A DNA stretch of 47,699 nt. Origin: DATGZH01 sp035297265 (GTDB lineage Bacteria; Actinomycetota; Acidimicrobiia; Acidimicrobiales; RAAP-2). The notes beneath the pieces were generated by a model. That model was not told where the DNA came from. It searched no databases and saw nothing but the letters and a program-made list of their open reading frames with translations. Position 1 is the first letter of the stretch, and each line of letters starts with the position of its first letter. This document shows positions 1 to 8,297 of this stretch, in pieces. The stretch covers positions 1 to 47,699 of the forward strand of contig DATGZH010000037.1 of assembly GCA_035297265.1 (NCBI GenBank). Reading direction: 5' to 3'. Made by a program: the position numbers and the translations under genes.

Positions 1-484
1 TTTCTGGGTGGTTCTTGGATTGGTCTCCTGAACACCTACCTCGCGGCAGGGCTCAGGAGGGGGACCACCACCTCACTTCAACAACTTCGGGGACACCGTC
101 CGCGCACGACGCCGACCCGACAGCCGACCCGACAGCCGACCCGACGGCCGACCCACAGCCGACTTCGACAGCAGTCTGAGAACCGGTATAGGGCCGCCCC
201 TCTGGATCACGACCGACCTACGGTCCGGCCACCCCGGTCAGCGGCTGCGGAGACCGCCGAACGGAGCACATCGGTCTGGGACTTCGCCGCCGAGATCCCG
301 GCCGTGCACGTCTCGCAGAGCTCGAACCGACGTCGTCTCGCGTTGTGGGGCAGGGGCGGCACAGCAGTCGCCCCCCGACCTTTCTGAGCGGGTGGAAGAG
401 ATTCTGAGCTTCGAACTGGGCAAGGTGATTATCGCCCTGTGGGCGGTCGCACCCCGGGTCCCAGACGTGTGAGAATCGACCCCG
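1..484. other. Left-edge stretch without a confident gene
   Basis: No convincing complete gene is seen here. On the plus strand, frame 1 is open from the window edge to a TGA at 385-387 (128 codons, no start inside the window). It could be the 3' end of a gene beginning to the left; its product would be Arg/Pro/Thr-rich with a four-residue RQPT-like period created by a tandem repeat. Such low-complexity open frames arise easily in GC-rich DNA, so this is weak. Two long minus-strand frames across 218-907 look like shadows of the small plus-strand genes that follow. Confidence 0.3.
111..163. repeat. 12-bp tandem repeat, about four copies
   Basis: The unit GCCGACCCGACA occurs at 111-122 and 123-134. 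A one-base variant ending in G lies at 135-146, a shortened copy GCCGACCCACA at 147-157, and a partial GCCGAC at 158-163. The 12-bp period keeps reading frame. Its function is unknown; slipped-strand variation in copy number is possible. Confidence 0.85.
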
Positions 485-679
485 ATGAGCACCGTCAACC
501 TCGCCGAGGAACGACGCCGGCGCCGGCGCGCCGGGGACCCCCGCCTGTCGGCCGAAGGTCGGGCCATCCTGCTCCGGATCGCGACTGGTGACCTCCAAGA
601 CGAGTTCCAAGCGGCCCTCGACGAGGACCTGGCTACCGACCCGATCTTGGGCCCCGGCCCCGACCGCGACGACGTCTGA
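485..679 (+). CDS. Small acidic/basic protein, putative antitoxin
   Basis: This is a 64-residue protein with an Arg-rich N-terminal segment (residues 9-15) and an acidic C-terminal tail rich in Asp. It lies 24 nt upstream of a PIN-like ORF, in the same direction. Small size, a basic N-terminus, an acidic C-terminus and tandem placement before a PIN-like gene are typical of type II antitoxins that bind DNA and neutralise a VapC-like RNase. No recognisable antitoxin fold (MazE, RHH, Phd) is clear to me, so the function rests on context. The ATG start has no strong Shine-Dalgarno sequence. Codon third positions are strongly GC, supporting real coding. Confidence 0.5.
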   Translation: MSTVNLAEERRRRRRAGDPRLSAEGRAILLRIATGDLQDEFQAALDEDLATDPILGPGPDRDDV

Positions 680-703
680 GTACCGCTCCCGCACCAACCA
701 CCG

Positions 704-1122
704 GTGATCGTCATCGACGAGTATCTGGCGGTGAGGGTGGTCGCAGGGAGCTGGCCCGAGGCCCTGCCAGACAGTGAGGACCTCGCCATCACCGCAGGCA
801 CCCACTGGCGCCTGCTTCGGCGGCTCCACGGCCCGAGCGGCGGGCAGCTCTCGCAGATCCTCGCCGCCTTGAGTCCGACGGATCGGGAGACCATCCGGTT
901 CCCCCACCCCGAGGTGCTCTCGGTGCTCGACTCCCGACCGCTCCTCGACGAAGCCGCCCAGATCGCCGTCCGCTACGGCGGGACCGGATGGCTAGTCGCC
1001 GAGACCCTGGCGGCCGGCCTCACCTACGGTCGGGCGCTCTATTCGGGACCGAGCGCAATGTCGGCCGGACACTCGGCACCGCCGCCCACGACCTCGACAT
1101 CACGGTCACCGTCGCCGGCTGA
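704..1122 (+). pseudogene. PIN-like toxin, frameshifted near the 3' end
   Basis: The reading from GTG 704 begins MIVIDEYLAVRVV, resembling the first beta strand and first acidic residue of PIN-domain RNases. It continues with RFPHPEVL, a DEAAQIA helix and a VAETLAAGL helix. In the starting frame the sequence after about 1040 turns into Ser/Pro-rich text and runs to 1150. Shifting by one base at 1040-1044 instead gives FGTERNVGRTLGTAAHDLDI and a stop at 1120-1122, which looks like a natural toxin C-terminus. I read it as a VapC-like gene with a single-base deletion, or a sequencing or assembly error. The intact protein would be about 139 residues. The PIN assignment is from motif resemblance only. 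Confidence 0.5.
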
Positions 1123-1177
1123 GCTGATACCTTCGCCGCGAGAGATATAGCCACCAATTGGGCGTTGCGAGATACCT

Positions 1178-1786
1178 GTGCGTGAACGACCGATGAGAAG
1201 CCAGAGTTGGATGGTAAGGGCCCTGCCTCTCGCAGGAGCTGGTCTGGCATGCATTATCATTGCGGCGCACGGTTATTGGAAGATAGCGCTCGTACCAGGC
1301 GCATTGGTTCTAGCTGTATCAGGCCTTTCCGGTTACGCCATTTATCAGTCGTGGCGCGTGCCAACCGGCGGAAGCTTTCTCTGGAGAGGGTTGGTGCTCT
1401 ATCGGGGAAGGGATCTCGAGTCGCTGAAGTTTCTTGGCCTGCGGATGAGGAGAGGCCGAATACATCAGTTCTTTGGTTGGGGCAGATCAGTTGGGTATCT
1501 GGAGATTCGTCAGTCCGGTTTTCATTGGACTGCTGGGTCATGGACGAATCTAGGTCTGGGTGCTGCAGAAGGAACCATCGATGTTCCCTGGAACATGGTC
1601 GAAGTGGTCAAGGTCGCCGATGCACCGAGACGTGACCCTTCGTTGGGGGGCATGGTTACGCTGAAGTGTTGTGACTGGGATTCATCATTGTCCGGAGAAT
1701 TCCTGGGGTCACAAGAAGAACTTGCAAGTGCGATAGCTCGTGCCACTGCTCCGCAATCGGGCTCTGCGGATCTCAGCGAGGTCTGA
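1178..1786 (+). CDS. Hypothetical membrane protein, lower-GC
   Basis: This is a 202-residue protein with two adjacent hydrophobic segments near the N-terminus (about residues 14-30 and 35-54), followed by a soluble domain rich in Trp, Gly and Arg. That is the layout of two-helix membrane proteins with a cytoplasmic PH-like or beta-rich domain. I do not recognise the family. The GTG at 1178 gives the full length; ATGs at 1193 and 1211 are alternatives. The stretch is clearly less GC-rich than the housekeeping genes (roughly 55% by eye) and uses A/T-ending codons, suggesting horizontal acquisition. It lies between the toxin-antitoxin-like pair and the 3' end of tRNA-Asn, a common integration position. 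Confidence 0.55.
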   Translation: MRERPMRSQSWMVRALPLAGAGLACIIIAAHGYWKIALVPGALVLAVSGLSGYAIYQSWRVPTGGSFLWRGLVLYRGRDLESLKFLGLRMRRGRIHQFFGWGRSVGYLEIRQSGFHWTAGSWTNLGLGAAEGTIDVPWNMVEVVKVADAPRRDPSLGGMVTLKCCDWDSSLSGEFLGSQEELASAIARATAPQSGSADLSEV

Positions 1787-1895
1787 CCGTGACGAACAGA
1801 TCCCAGTCCGGCATAGAACAGGAGCGCACCGAGAAGTGCGTGAAGTTCGTGAGACCGAACGGCCGAGCACTGACCAGGGAGAACGAAGCGGAAGG

Positions 1896-1968
1896 CTCCG
1901 GGGGAGAGACTCGAACTCTCAACCTAGCGGTTAACAGCCGCTTGCTCTGCCGATTGAGCTACCCCGGA
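1896..1968 (-). tRNA. tRNA-Asn (anticodon GTT)
   Basis: Read on the minus strand, the 5' acceptor TCCGGGG (1968-1962) pairs with CCCCGGA (1903-1897), followed by discriminator G at 1896. The anticodon stem-loop carries CTGTTAAC with anticodon GTT. The T-arm contains GTTCGAGTC. The 3' CCA is not encoded, since the next bases read CCT. The length is 73 nt. The 3' end faces the low-GC accessory region to the left. Confidence 0.95.
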
Positions 1969-1989
1969 AGGACTGTGCGTAGTCGACCG

Positions 1990-2017
1990 AAGATAGCAGC
2001 CCCCACGAACGTCTCGA
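1990..2017 (-). promoter_or_regulatory. Candidate tRNA-Asn promoter
   Basis: On the minus strand a TCGAGA box (2017-2012) is followed after 16 nt by TATCTT (1995-1990). TGC directly precedes the TATCTT box, so it also fits an extended -10 element. The tRNA begins about 21 nt after the -10 box. Confidence 0.45.
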
Positions 2018-2057
2018 CCCCGGCGACGTCGACCGAGGAGGGCCGAGCGGGGACGGG

Positions 2058-3464
2058 TCAGGTCTCTTCGAGGTAGTCGCGGAGCAGGTGGGCGGCGTCG
2101 GGCCGGCGGAGCTTGGCGAGGGTCTTCGACTCGATCTGGCGGACCCGCTCCCGGGTGACGCCGAACTCCTTGCCCACCTCCTCGAGGGTGCGGATCTTGC
2201 CGTCGTCGAGGCCGAACCGGAGGCGCACGACGTCCTGCTCGCGCGGCGAGAGCTGGGCCAGCACCTCTTTGACCGCCTGGTCGAGCATGGCCCTCGCCGC
2301 GGCGTCATCGGGGACCACGGCCCCGCGGTCCTCGATCAGGTCCGACAGGGAGAAGTCGTCCTCGTCACCCACCGGCTGCTCGAGCGACACGGTGTCCTGG
2401 TTGATCCGCTGGATCTCCCGCACCCGCTCGATCGGGAACTCGACTCGCTGTGCCACCTCCTCAGAGGTGGGCTCGCGCCCCAGCTCCTGGAGGAGTTGGC
2501 GCTGCACCCAGACGACCTTGTTGATGGTCTCGACCATGTGGACGGGGATCCTGATGGTGCGGGCCTGGTCGGCGATGGCCCGGGTGATGGCCTGACGGAT
2601 CCACCACGTGGCGTAGGTCGAGAACTTGAAGCCCTTCGTGTAGTCGAACTTGTCGACGGCCCGCATCAACCCGAGGTTGCCCTCCTGGATGAGGTCCAAG
2701 AAGGCGAGACCCCGGTTGCGGTAGCGCTTGGCGATCGACACCACGAGGCGCAGGTTGGCCTCGATGAGGTCGTCCTTGGCCTTGAGCCCCCGCCGCCGGA
2801 CCCGCCGCAGCGCCGACTGCTCGGCCGACTCGAGCAGGTCGCACTGGGGCCCGCCGTTCTCCTCGGCCAGGGCGTGGGCGGCCAGTTTCTCGGCCGCCTC
2901 GTTGCCGGCCTCGATCCGCTGGGCCATCTCCACCTCGAGCTCGGCCGAGAGCAGCGCGACCTTGCCGATCTCCTTCAGGTAGGTGTGGACGGGGTCCTCG
3001 GCGACATTGCCGAAGTACTCCGAGCTGGAGGACGACCTCGCCCGGGGGCTGCCGTTGCCGTTCCGGCTCGACCGGGCCGAGCGGCGAGACGTCGTCTCCT
3101 CTTCCTCGTCGGCGAGCACCTCGACATCGGCATCGGAGGATCCGGGTCGTTCCTCGTCGTCGACGTGGGCGCCGTTGGTGGCCACCGCTTCGATGGCGGT
3201 GGGGTCCGGGACGTCGTCGACGAAGATGATGCCCTCGGCGCGGACGCGTTCGATGACCCGTTCGATGGCGTCGGGGGTGAGCTCGACGGACTCCACAGCG
3301 TCCATCAGATCATCGGGACTCAACGAGCCTTGCGCGCGACCCACCTCGAGGAGACGGGTGAACTCGTCCTCCAAGATGCCGGGCGGGAGATCGTCGCCGG
3401 GAGGTGCGGACTGCGGCGGCCCACTGCGGGCGCCATCTGCCGCCTCCTCCGATTGGCTGATCAT
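2058..3464 (-). CDS. rpoD: Principal RNA polymerase sigma factor (group 1)
   Basis: This is a 468-residue primary sigma factor (RpoD/SigA/HrdB type). The C-terminal two thirds carry region 1.2 (DPVHTYLKEIGKV), region 2 with LRLVVSIAKRYRNRGLAFLD and ATWWIRQAITRAIADQ, region 3, and region 4 ending in the helix-turn-helix with GVTRERVRQIE. The N-terminal third is acidic, low in complexity and variable, as is common in actinobacterial primary sigmas. The ATG at 3464 is preferred over upstream starts because GGGGAGG lies just before it and because it overlaps the dnaG stop as ATGA. It is therefore translated with dnaG, the conserved core of the macromolecular-synthesis operon. A Ser-rich linker precedes region 1.2. 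Confidence 0.95.
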   Translation of the reverse strand: MISQSEEAADGARSGPPQSAPPGDDLPPGILEDEFTRLLEVGRAQGSLSPDDLMDAVESVELTPDAIERVIERVRAEGIIFVDDVPDPTAIEAVATNGAHVDDEERPGSSDADVEVLADEEEETTSRRSARSSRNGNGSPRARSSSSSEYFGNVAEDPVHTYLKEIGKVALLSAELEVEMAQRIEAGNEAAEKLAAHALAEENGGPQCDLLESAEQSALRRVRRRGLKAKDDLIEANLRLVVSIAKRYRNRGLAFLDLIQEGNLGLMRAVDKFDYTKGFKFSTYATWWIRQAITRAIADQARTIRIPVHMVETINKVVWVQRQLLQELGREPTSEEVAQRVEFPIERVREIQRINQDTVSLEQPVGDEDDFSLSDLIEDRGAVVPDDAAARAMLDQAVKEVLAQLSPREQDVVRLRFGLDDGKIRTLEEVGKEFGVTRERVRQIESKTLAKLRRPDAAHLLRDYLEET

Positions 3465-5350
3465 CGGACCTCCCCAACCCTCTCCACGAGCCACGCTACC
3501 AAGTGGTCTGCTGCCTCGCGACCGCTTCGCTGATCGTCCAGGTCCTCCAGCCACAGGCGCACACGGGCGGCGTCGGCTGCGGCCGAAGTGAACGAATCGG
3601 GTGAGGTGCGCGCTTCGGCCTGCAGATCGGCGAGAGCCCGCTTGGTGGCCGAGCGCACGAGTTGGTTGACGACCGCGTCGACCGGGTCACCGAGGCCGTC
3701 CCCGGGCAACATCGGCTCTTCGACGGCCAAGCGACGGAGCAAGTCCGCCACGTCAGGCGGGGCCTCCTCGATCGCCTCGTGCAGGTTGTCCGACGCCACG
3801 AGCGTCGTGAAGGCCCTTCGCTGGAGCTCGTCGTCGAAGAGCAACTCTTCGAGACGGTCGGCCACCGCCTCGGGCTGGTGCACGGCGAGCCGCAGCGCCT
3901 CGAGGCCCGGCCGCCCGGCCGCCGCCTGCGTCGCTCGACGGCCGTTCCGGCCGGTCGGACGGTCGGGCTCCACGTCGCTCTCGCCGGGCGGGGGCTCGGC
4001 CGGTGGGCCGGCGTCGTCCCGGCGCCGCGACCGCTCCTTGGGTGGCTCGGCCGGGCGCTGCCGGGCCGCCTCGAGGTGCTCGCGCATGCGCTCGGGCTCG
4101 AGGCGGCAACGGTCGGCCACCTGCATCACGTACTGGTCCCGGACGAGGTCGACCGGGTGCTCGGCCACCACGGCGAGGGCCCGCTCGGCCGCCCGGGCCC
4201 GACCCTCCGCCGTGCTCAGGTCGGCCGACTCGAGCACCCGGTCCACCCGGAACTGGAGGAACGGGCGGGCCTCGGCCACCGCCCGCTGCAGCTCGCCGGG
4301 GTCCGACCGGGCGAGGTCGGCGGGGTCGGTGCCCGGCGGGAGGGCGGCCACCGCCACGTCCACCTCGTGGCGGCGCTCCCACTCGTAGACGCGCGACGTG
4401 GCCGACTGCCCGGCGGCGTCGGCGTCGTAAGCGAGCACGATGCGCTTGGCGAAGTTGCGCAGCAGCTTGAAGTGGTCCTCGGCGAGCGCCGTGCCGCAGG
4501 TGGCGACGGCCCGGGGCACGCCGGCCTGGAAGCAGCCGATGACGTCGGTGTAGCCCTCGCACACCACGACCTCGCCGGTGGCGATGACGTCCTGCTTGGC
4601 CCAGTTGAGCGCGTAGAGCGTGCGGCGCTTGGCGTAGATGGAGGTCTCCTGGGAGTTCTTGTACTTCGGCTCGGGTCGCGCCTCTTCGCCACCGGTCGTC
4701 GGCAGGATCCGGCCGCCGAGGGCGATCGGCCGGCCGGCCGGATCACAGATCGGGAACATGACCCGGGCCCGGAAGGCGTCCTGGAGCCGGCCCCGCCGGT
4801 TGACGAAGCCGAGGCCGGCCCCGGTGAGGACCCGCTCGGGGACGCCCAGCGCCTGGGCGAGAGCGTCCCAGTCGTCGGGCGCCCAACCCAGGCGGAACCG
4901 GCGGACGACCTCGCCGTCGTAGCCCCGGGAGCGCAGGTAGTCGCGGGCCCGTCCGGCGTCCTTGGCCGAGAGCAGGCGCTCGTGGTACCAGGCGACGGCC
5001 TGTTCCATGGCGTCGAGCAGCTCGGTCCGGCGCCGGCGGTCCGGTCCGGCCTCGGCGTCGTCGTGGATGGTGACGCCGGCCCGGTCGGCGAGGAAGCGCA
5101 CGGCGTCGGCGAAATCGAGGTGCTCCGTGGCCCGCACGAAGCTGATGGCGTCACCGGAGGCCTGGCAGCCGAAGCAGTAGTAGAGGCCGGCCTCGGGGTT
5201 GACGCTGAACGAGGGGGTCTTCTCGGTGTGGAACGGGCAGAGCCCGACGAAGCGCCGGCCCTGCTGGCGGAGGGCCGAGTGCTCGCCGATCAGCCCGACG
5301 ATGTCGGTGGCCGCCCGGACCTGGGCCACTTCCTCGTCGGGGATCGCCAC
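3461..5350 (-). CDS. dnaG: DNA primase
   Basis: This 629-residue primase makes RNA primers at the replication fork. The N-terminal CHC2 zinc-binding domain shows C38, H41, C59 and C62 (CPFH and CFGC). The catalytic TOPRIM domain shows VVVCEGYTDVI and later the acidic LAYDADAAGQ. A low-complexity Pro/Arg/Glu linker around residues 430-470 leads to the C-terminal DnaB-interacting region. The start is GTG at 5350, which has no Shine-Dalgarno sequence but sits 7 nt after a TACCGT box, so the mRNA is probably leaderless. The stop overlaps the rpoD start by 4 nt. Confidence 0.95.
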   Translation of the reverse strand: MAIPDEEVAQVRAATDIVGLIGEHSALRQQGRRFVGLCPFHTEKTPSFSVNPEAGLYYCFGCQASGDAISFVRATEHLDFADAVRFLADRAGVTIHDDAEAGPDRRRRTELLDAMEQAVAWYHERLLSAKDAGRARDYLRSRGYDGEVVRRFRLGWAPDDWDALAQALGVPERVLTGAGLGFVNRRGRLQDAFRARVMFPICDPAGRPIALGGRILPTTGGEEARPEPKYKNSQETSIYAKRRTLYALNWAKQDVIATGEVVVCEGYTDVIGCFQAGVPRAVATCGTALAEDHFKLLRNFAKRIVLAYDADAAGQSATSRVYEWERRHEVDVAVAALPPGTDPADLARSDPGELQRAVAEARPFLQFRVDRVLESADLSTAEGRARAAERALAVVAEHPVDLVRDQYVMQVADRCRLEPERMREHLEAARQRPAEPPKERSRRRDDAGPPAEPPPGESDVEPDRPTGRNGRRATQAAAGRPGLEALRLAVHQPEAVADRLEELLFDDELQRRAFTTLVASDNLHEAIEEAPPDVADLLRRLAVEEPMLPGDGLGDPVDAVVNQLVRSATKRALADLQAEARTSPDSFTSAAADAARVRLWLEDLDDQRSGREAADHLVAWLVERVGEVR

Positions 5351-5357
5351 AGTGGCG

Positions 5358-5363
5358 ACGGTA
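5358..5363 (-). promoter_or_regulatory. -10 box of a probable leaderless dnaG mRNA
   Basis: TACCGT on the minus strand ends 7 nt before the GTG start of dnaG. That spacing places transcription initiation at or next to the start codon. No clear -35 box is visible. Confidence 0.45.
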
Positions 5364-5405
5364 CCGCGGTGCTGCGACCGACCGGACGGCCGGGTCCGGC
5401 GCGCC

Positions 5406-8216
5406 TCAGACCCGCCGCGACCTTCCCGCCGCCTTGGCCTTGCTGGCCGGCTTCCGGGCCGGCGAAGACTTCCGGCCGACCGGCCCGTTCACCACCGCCG
5501 CGCCCTTGCCCCGGGCCCCGTTGGCCGACGGACGGCCCGTTGCCGACCCGGCGAGGACCGCCTGGGCCGCGGCCAGCCGGGCCACCGGCACCCGGAAGGG
5601 CGAGCAGCTGACGTAGTCGAGACCCGCCTCGTAGAAGGTGCGGATCGAGGTGGGGTCGCCGCCGTGCTCGCCGCACACCCCGACCTTCAGGTCCGGTCGA
5701 GTCGCCCGTCCCCGGTCGACGCCCAGCCGGACGAGCTCGCCCACCCCGTCGGCGTCGACGATCTCGAAGGGGTTGGCCGAAAGCAGCCCGAGCTCGAGGT
5801 AGGCCGACATCATCCGGCCCTCGACGTCGTCGCGGGAGAACCCGAAGGTCATCTGGGTGAGGTCGTTCGTGCCGAACGAGAAGAAGTCGGCCACCTCGGC
5901 GATCTCCCCCGCCAAGAGGGCGGCCCGCGGCGTCTCGATCATCGTGCCGATCGTGACGTCGAGCGACCCCGTCACCTTTTTCGACCCGGCCTTGGCCCGG
6001 GTCCCCTTGACCCCCGACGGCCGCTCGGCCAGCACCTCGGCCACCGACTCCTCGACCCAGCGCCGGGCAAGGGCCATCTCCTCCCGGCTCACGGTGAGGG
6101 GGATCATGATCTCGATGACGGGGTGGCCGCCGTCGGCCACCCGCTCCCGGGCCGCCTCCATGAGCGCCCGGACCTGCATGGCGTAGAGACCGGGCTTGAT
6201 CACCCCGAGGCGCACGCCCCGGGTGCCGAGCATCGGGTTGGCCTCCTGCCAGGAGCGGGCGGCGTCGAAGAGGCGCTGCTCCTCGGGGTCGAGGCCGACG
6301 GTGGCCTCCTTCACCGCCAGCTCGTGGGTGGAGGGGAGGAACTCGTGGAGCGGCGGGTCGAGCAGGCGCACCGTGACCGGCAGGCCGTCCATGGCCTCGA
6401 GGATGCCCACGAAGTCCTCGCGCTGGACGACCCGCAGCTCCTCCAGGGCGCCGAGCTCGTCCTCTCGGGTCTCGGCCAGGATCATGCGGCGCACGACCGG
6501 CAGCCGGTCCTCGCCGAGGAACATGTGCTCCGTGCGGCACAGTCCGATCCCCTCGGCCCCGTGGTGGCGGGCGTTGGCCGCGTCGGGCCCGTTGTCGGCG
6601 TTGGCCCGCACCGCCAGGTGCCCGGCCCGGATCTCGTCGGCCCACTCGAGCACCAAGAAGAACTCCGGCGGCGGCTCGGCCGCGGTCAGGGGGACCTGGC
6701 CCTCGACCACCACGCCGGCCGTGCCGTCGATCGACAGCCAGTCGCCCTGGGCCACGGTCGTCGACCCGACGGTGAAGTAGTGCCCGCTGATGCGGAGCGA
6801 CTCGGCGCCCACGACCGCCGGCTTGCCCCAACCCCGGGCCACCACCGCGGCGTGGCTCACGAGGCCGCCCCGGGCGGTGAGGATGCCCTCGGCGGCCAGC
6901 ATGCCGTGGACGTCCTCGGGCGAGGTCTCGCTGCGCACCAGGATGACCTGCTCGCCCCGGGTCGCCGCCTCGGCGGCGTCGTCGGCCGTGAAGTAGGCCC
7001 GGCCGACCGCCGCGCCGGGCGAGGCCCCGAGGCCCTTCGCCAGCACCGGCTGGCCGGTCTCGGCGAAGTGCGGGTGGAGCACCGACGCGAGGTGGTCCTC
7101 GGTGATCCGGGAGACCGCCTCGGCCTTGGTGAGCCGGATCTTCGGCTCCGACGTCATGTCGACCGCCATCTTGAGGGCGGCCCGACCGGTGCGCTTCCCC
7201 ACCCGGGTCTGGAGCATCCAGAGCTTGCCCTGCTCGATGGTGAACTCCGTGTCGCACATGTCGCGGTAGTGGCGCTCCAGGCGGCCGAAGATGTCGAGCA
7301 GCTCGTCGTAGACCTTCGGGAAGCCCTTGGCCAGGGCGGAGAGCGGCTCGGTCTTGCGGATGCCGGCGACGACGTCCTCGCCCTGGGCGTTCACCAGGAA
7401 GTCGCCGTAGGCCCCCCGCTCACCCGTCGCCGGGTCGCGGGTGAAACCGACGCCGGTGCCCGAGGCGTCGTCGCGGTTGCCGAAGACCATGGCCTGGACG
7501 TTGACCGCGGTGCCGAGGTCGTGCAGGATGCGCTCGCGCTCGCGGTAGGCGACGGCCCGCGGTCCGTTCCAGCTGCGGAACACGGCCTCGATGGCCCCCT
7601 GGAGCTGCTCGGCTGGGTCCTGGGGGAAGGGGCGGCCGGTGTAGCGCTCGGTGATCTGGCCGTAGGAGTCGACGAGGTAGCGCAGGAGCTCGGTCGGCAC
7701 CCGGGCGTCGGAGGATGTGCCGGCCAGCTCCTTGGCCGCCTCGAAGAGCGAGTCGAACTCCTCGCCCGGGATGTCGAGGACGATCCGGCCGTACATGGCC
7801 ACGAAGCGCCGGTAGGAGTCGTAGGCGAAGCGCTCGTCGCCGGTCTGCTTGGCCAGGCCCTCCACGGACTCGTCGTTCAGGCCGAGGTTGAGGACCGTGT
7901 CCATCATGCCGGGCATGGAGAACTTGGCCCCCGAGCGCACCGAGACGAGGAGCGGGTCCTTCGGGTCCCCGAGGGCCTTCTTCATCGCCTTCTCGAGCCG
8001 GGTGCGGGCCCGGGCCGCCTCGCCGGTCAGCCCGGCCGGCCAGCCCGAGGCCATGTAGGCCCGGCAGGCGTCCGTCGAGATCGTGAACCCCGGCGGCACC
8101 GGCAGCCCGAGCACCGACGTCATCTCGGCCAGGTTCGCCCCTTTGCCGCCGAGCAGGTCCTTCATGTCCATGGGCGGGCGGCGGTGCGAGTGGTCGAAGT
8201 CGAAGACGTAGGACAT
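5406..8216 (-). CDS. ppdK: Pyruvate phosphate dikinase
   Basis: PPDK interconverts pyruvate, ATP and phosphate with phosphoenolpyruvate, AMP and pyrophosphate. In order, the protein shows the nucleotide-binding domain (LLGGKGANLAEMTSVLGLPV near the N-terminus; SMPGMMDTVLNLG), the phosphohistidine swivelling domain (GGLVSHAAVVARGWGKPAVV with the catalytic His), and the PEP/pyruvate barrel (GLCRTEHMF, GTNDLTQMTFGFSRD, and the catalytic-Cys motif VGVCGEHGGDP). The ATG at 8216 follows a GGAGG site. At 936 residues it is longer than the usual 870-900 because of a C-terminal tail of about 50 residues rich in Ala, Lys, Arg and Gly. It lies between glyS and dnaG, with an intergenic region containing two hairpins. 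Confidence 0.95.
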   Translation of the reverse strand: MSYVFDFDHSHRRPPMDMKDLLGGKGANLAEMTSVLGLPVPPGFTISTDACRAYMASGWPAGLTGEAARARTRLEKAMKKALGDPKDPLLVSVRSGAKFSMPGMMDTVLNLGLNDESVEGLAKQTGDERFAYDSYRRFVAMYGRIVLDIPGEEFDSLFEAAKELAGTSSDARVPTELLRYLVDSYGQITERYTGRPFPQDPAEQLQGAIEAVFRSWNGPRAVAYRERERILHDLGTAVNVQAMVFGNRDDASGTGVGFTRDPATGERGAYGDFLVNAQGEDVVAGIRKTEPLSALAKGFPKVYDELLDIFGRLERHYRDMCDTEFTIEQGKLWMLQTRVGKRTGRAALKMAVDMTSEPKIRLTKAEAVSRITEDHLASVLHPHFAETGQPVLAKGLGASPGAAVGRAYFTADDAAEAATRGEQVILVRSETSPEDVHGMLAAEGILTARGGLVSHAAVVARGWGKPAVVGAESLRISGHYFTVGSTTVAQGDWLSIDGTAGVVVEGQVPLTAAEPPPEFFLVLEWADEIRAGHLAVRANADNGPDAANARHHGAEGIGLCRTEHMFLGEDRLPVVRRMILAETREDELGALEELRVVQREDFVGILEAMDGLPVTVRLLDPPLHEFLPSTHELAVKEATVGLDPEEQRLFDAARSWQEANPMLGTRGVRLGVIKPGLYAMQVRALMEAARERVADGGHPVIEIMIPLTVSREEMALARRWVEESVAEVLAERPSGVKGTRAKAGSKKVTGSLDVTIGTMIETPRAALLAGEIAEVADFFSFGTNDLTQMTFGFSRDDVEGRMMSAYLELGLLSANPFEIVDADGVGELVRLGVDRGRATRPDLKVGVCGEHGGDPTSIRTFYEAGLDYVSCSPFRVPVARLAAAQAVLAGSATGRPSANGARGKGAAVVNGPVGRKSSPARKPASKAKAAGRSRRV

Positions 8217-8237
8217 CGGTCCTCCACGCAGGGGTCG

Positions 8238-8269
8238 GGCCGGCGGTTGCCGGCCGTACAAAACTGTAC
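8238..8269 (-). promoter_or_regulatory. Two adjacent inverted repeats before ppdK
   Basis: Between glyS and ppdK there are two back-to-back inverted repeats. GGCCGGC-GGTT-GCCGGCC lies at 8238-8255 and GTACA-AAAC-TGTAC at 8256-8269. On the minus strand the second carries a TTTT run in its loop. They could be the glyS terminator, an operator, or a structured 5' leader of ppdK. The ppdK Shine-Dalgarno sequence follows downstream. Confidence 0.45.
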
Positions 8270-8297
8270 CGGCCTGGGCCGGGGCGCCCGGCGGCGC

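Noticed and set aside
111..163. Possible CRISPR array
   Set aside because: The repeats are 12 bp and directly abutting, with no spacers and no cas genes nearby.
238..907. Two long minus-strand frames (218-229 codons) over the toxin-antitoxin-like pair
   Set aside because: No recognisable domain is seen, they overlap each other, and the plus-strand genes show better codon structure and family resemblance.
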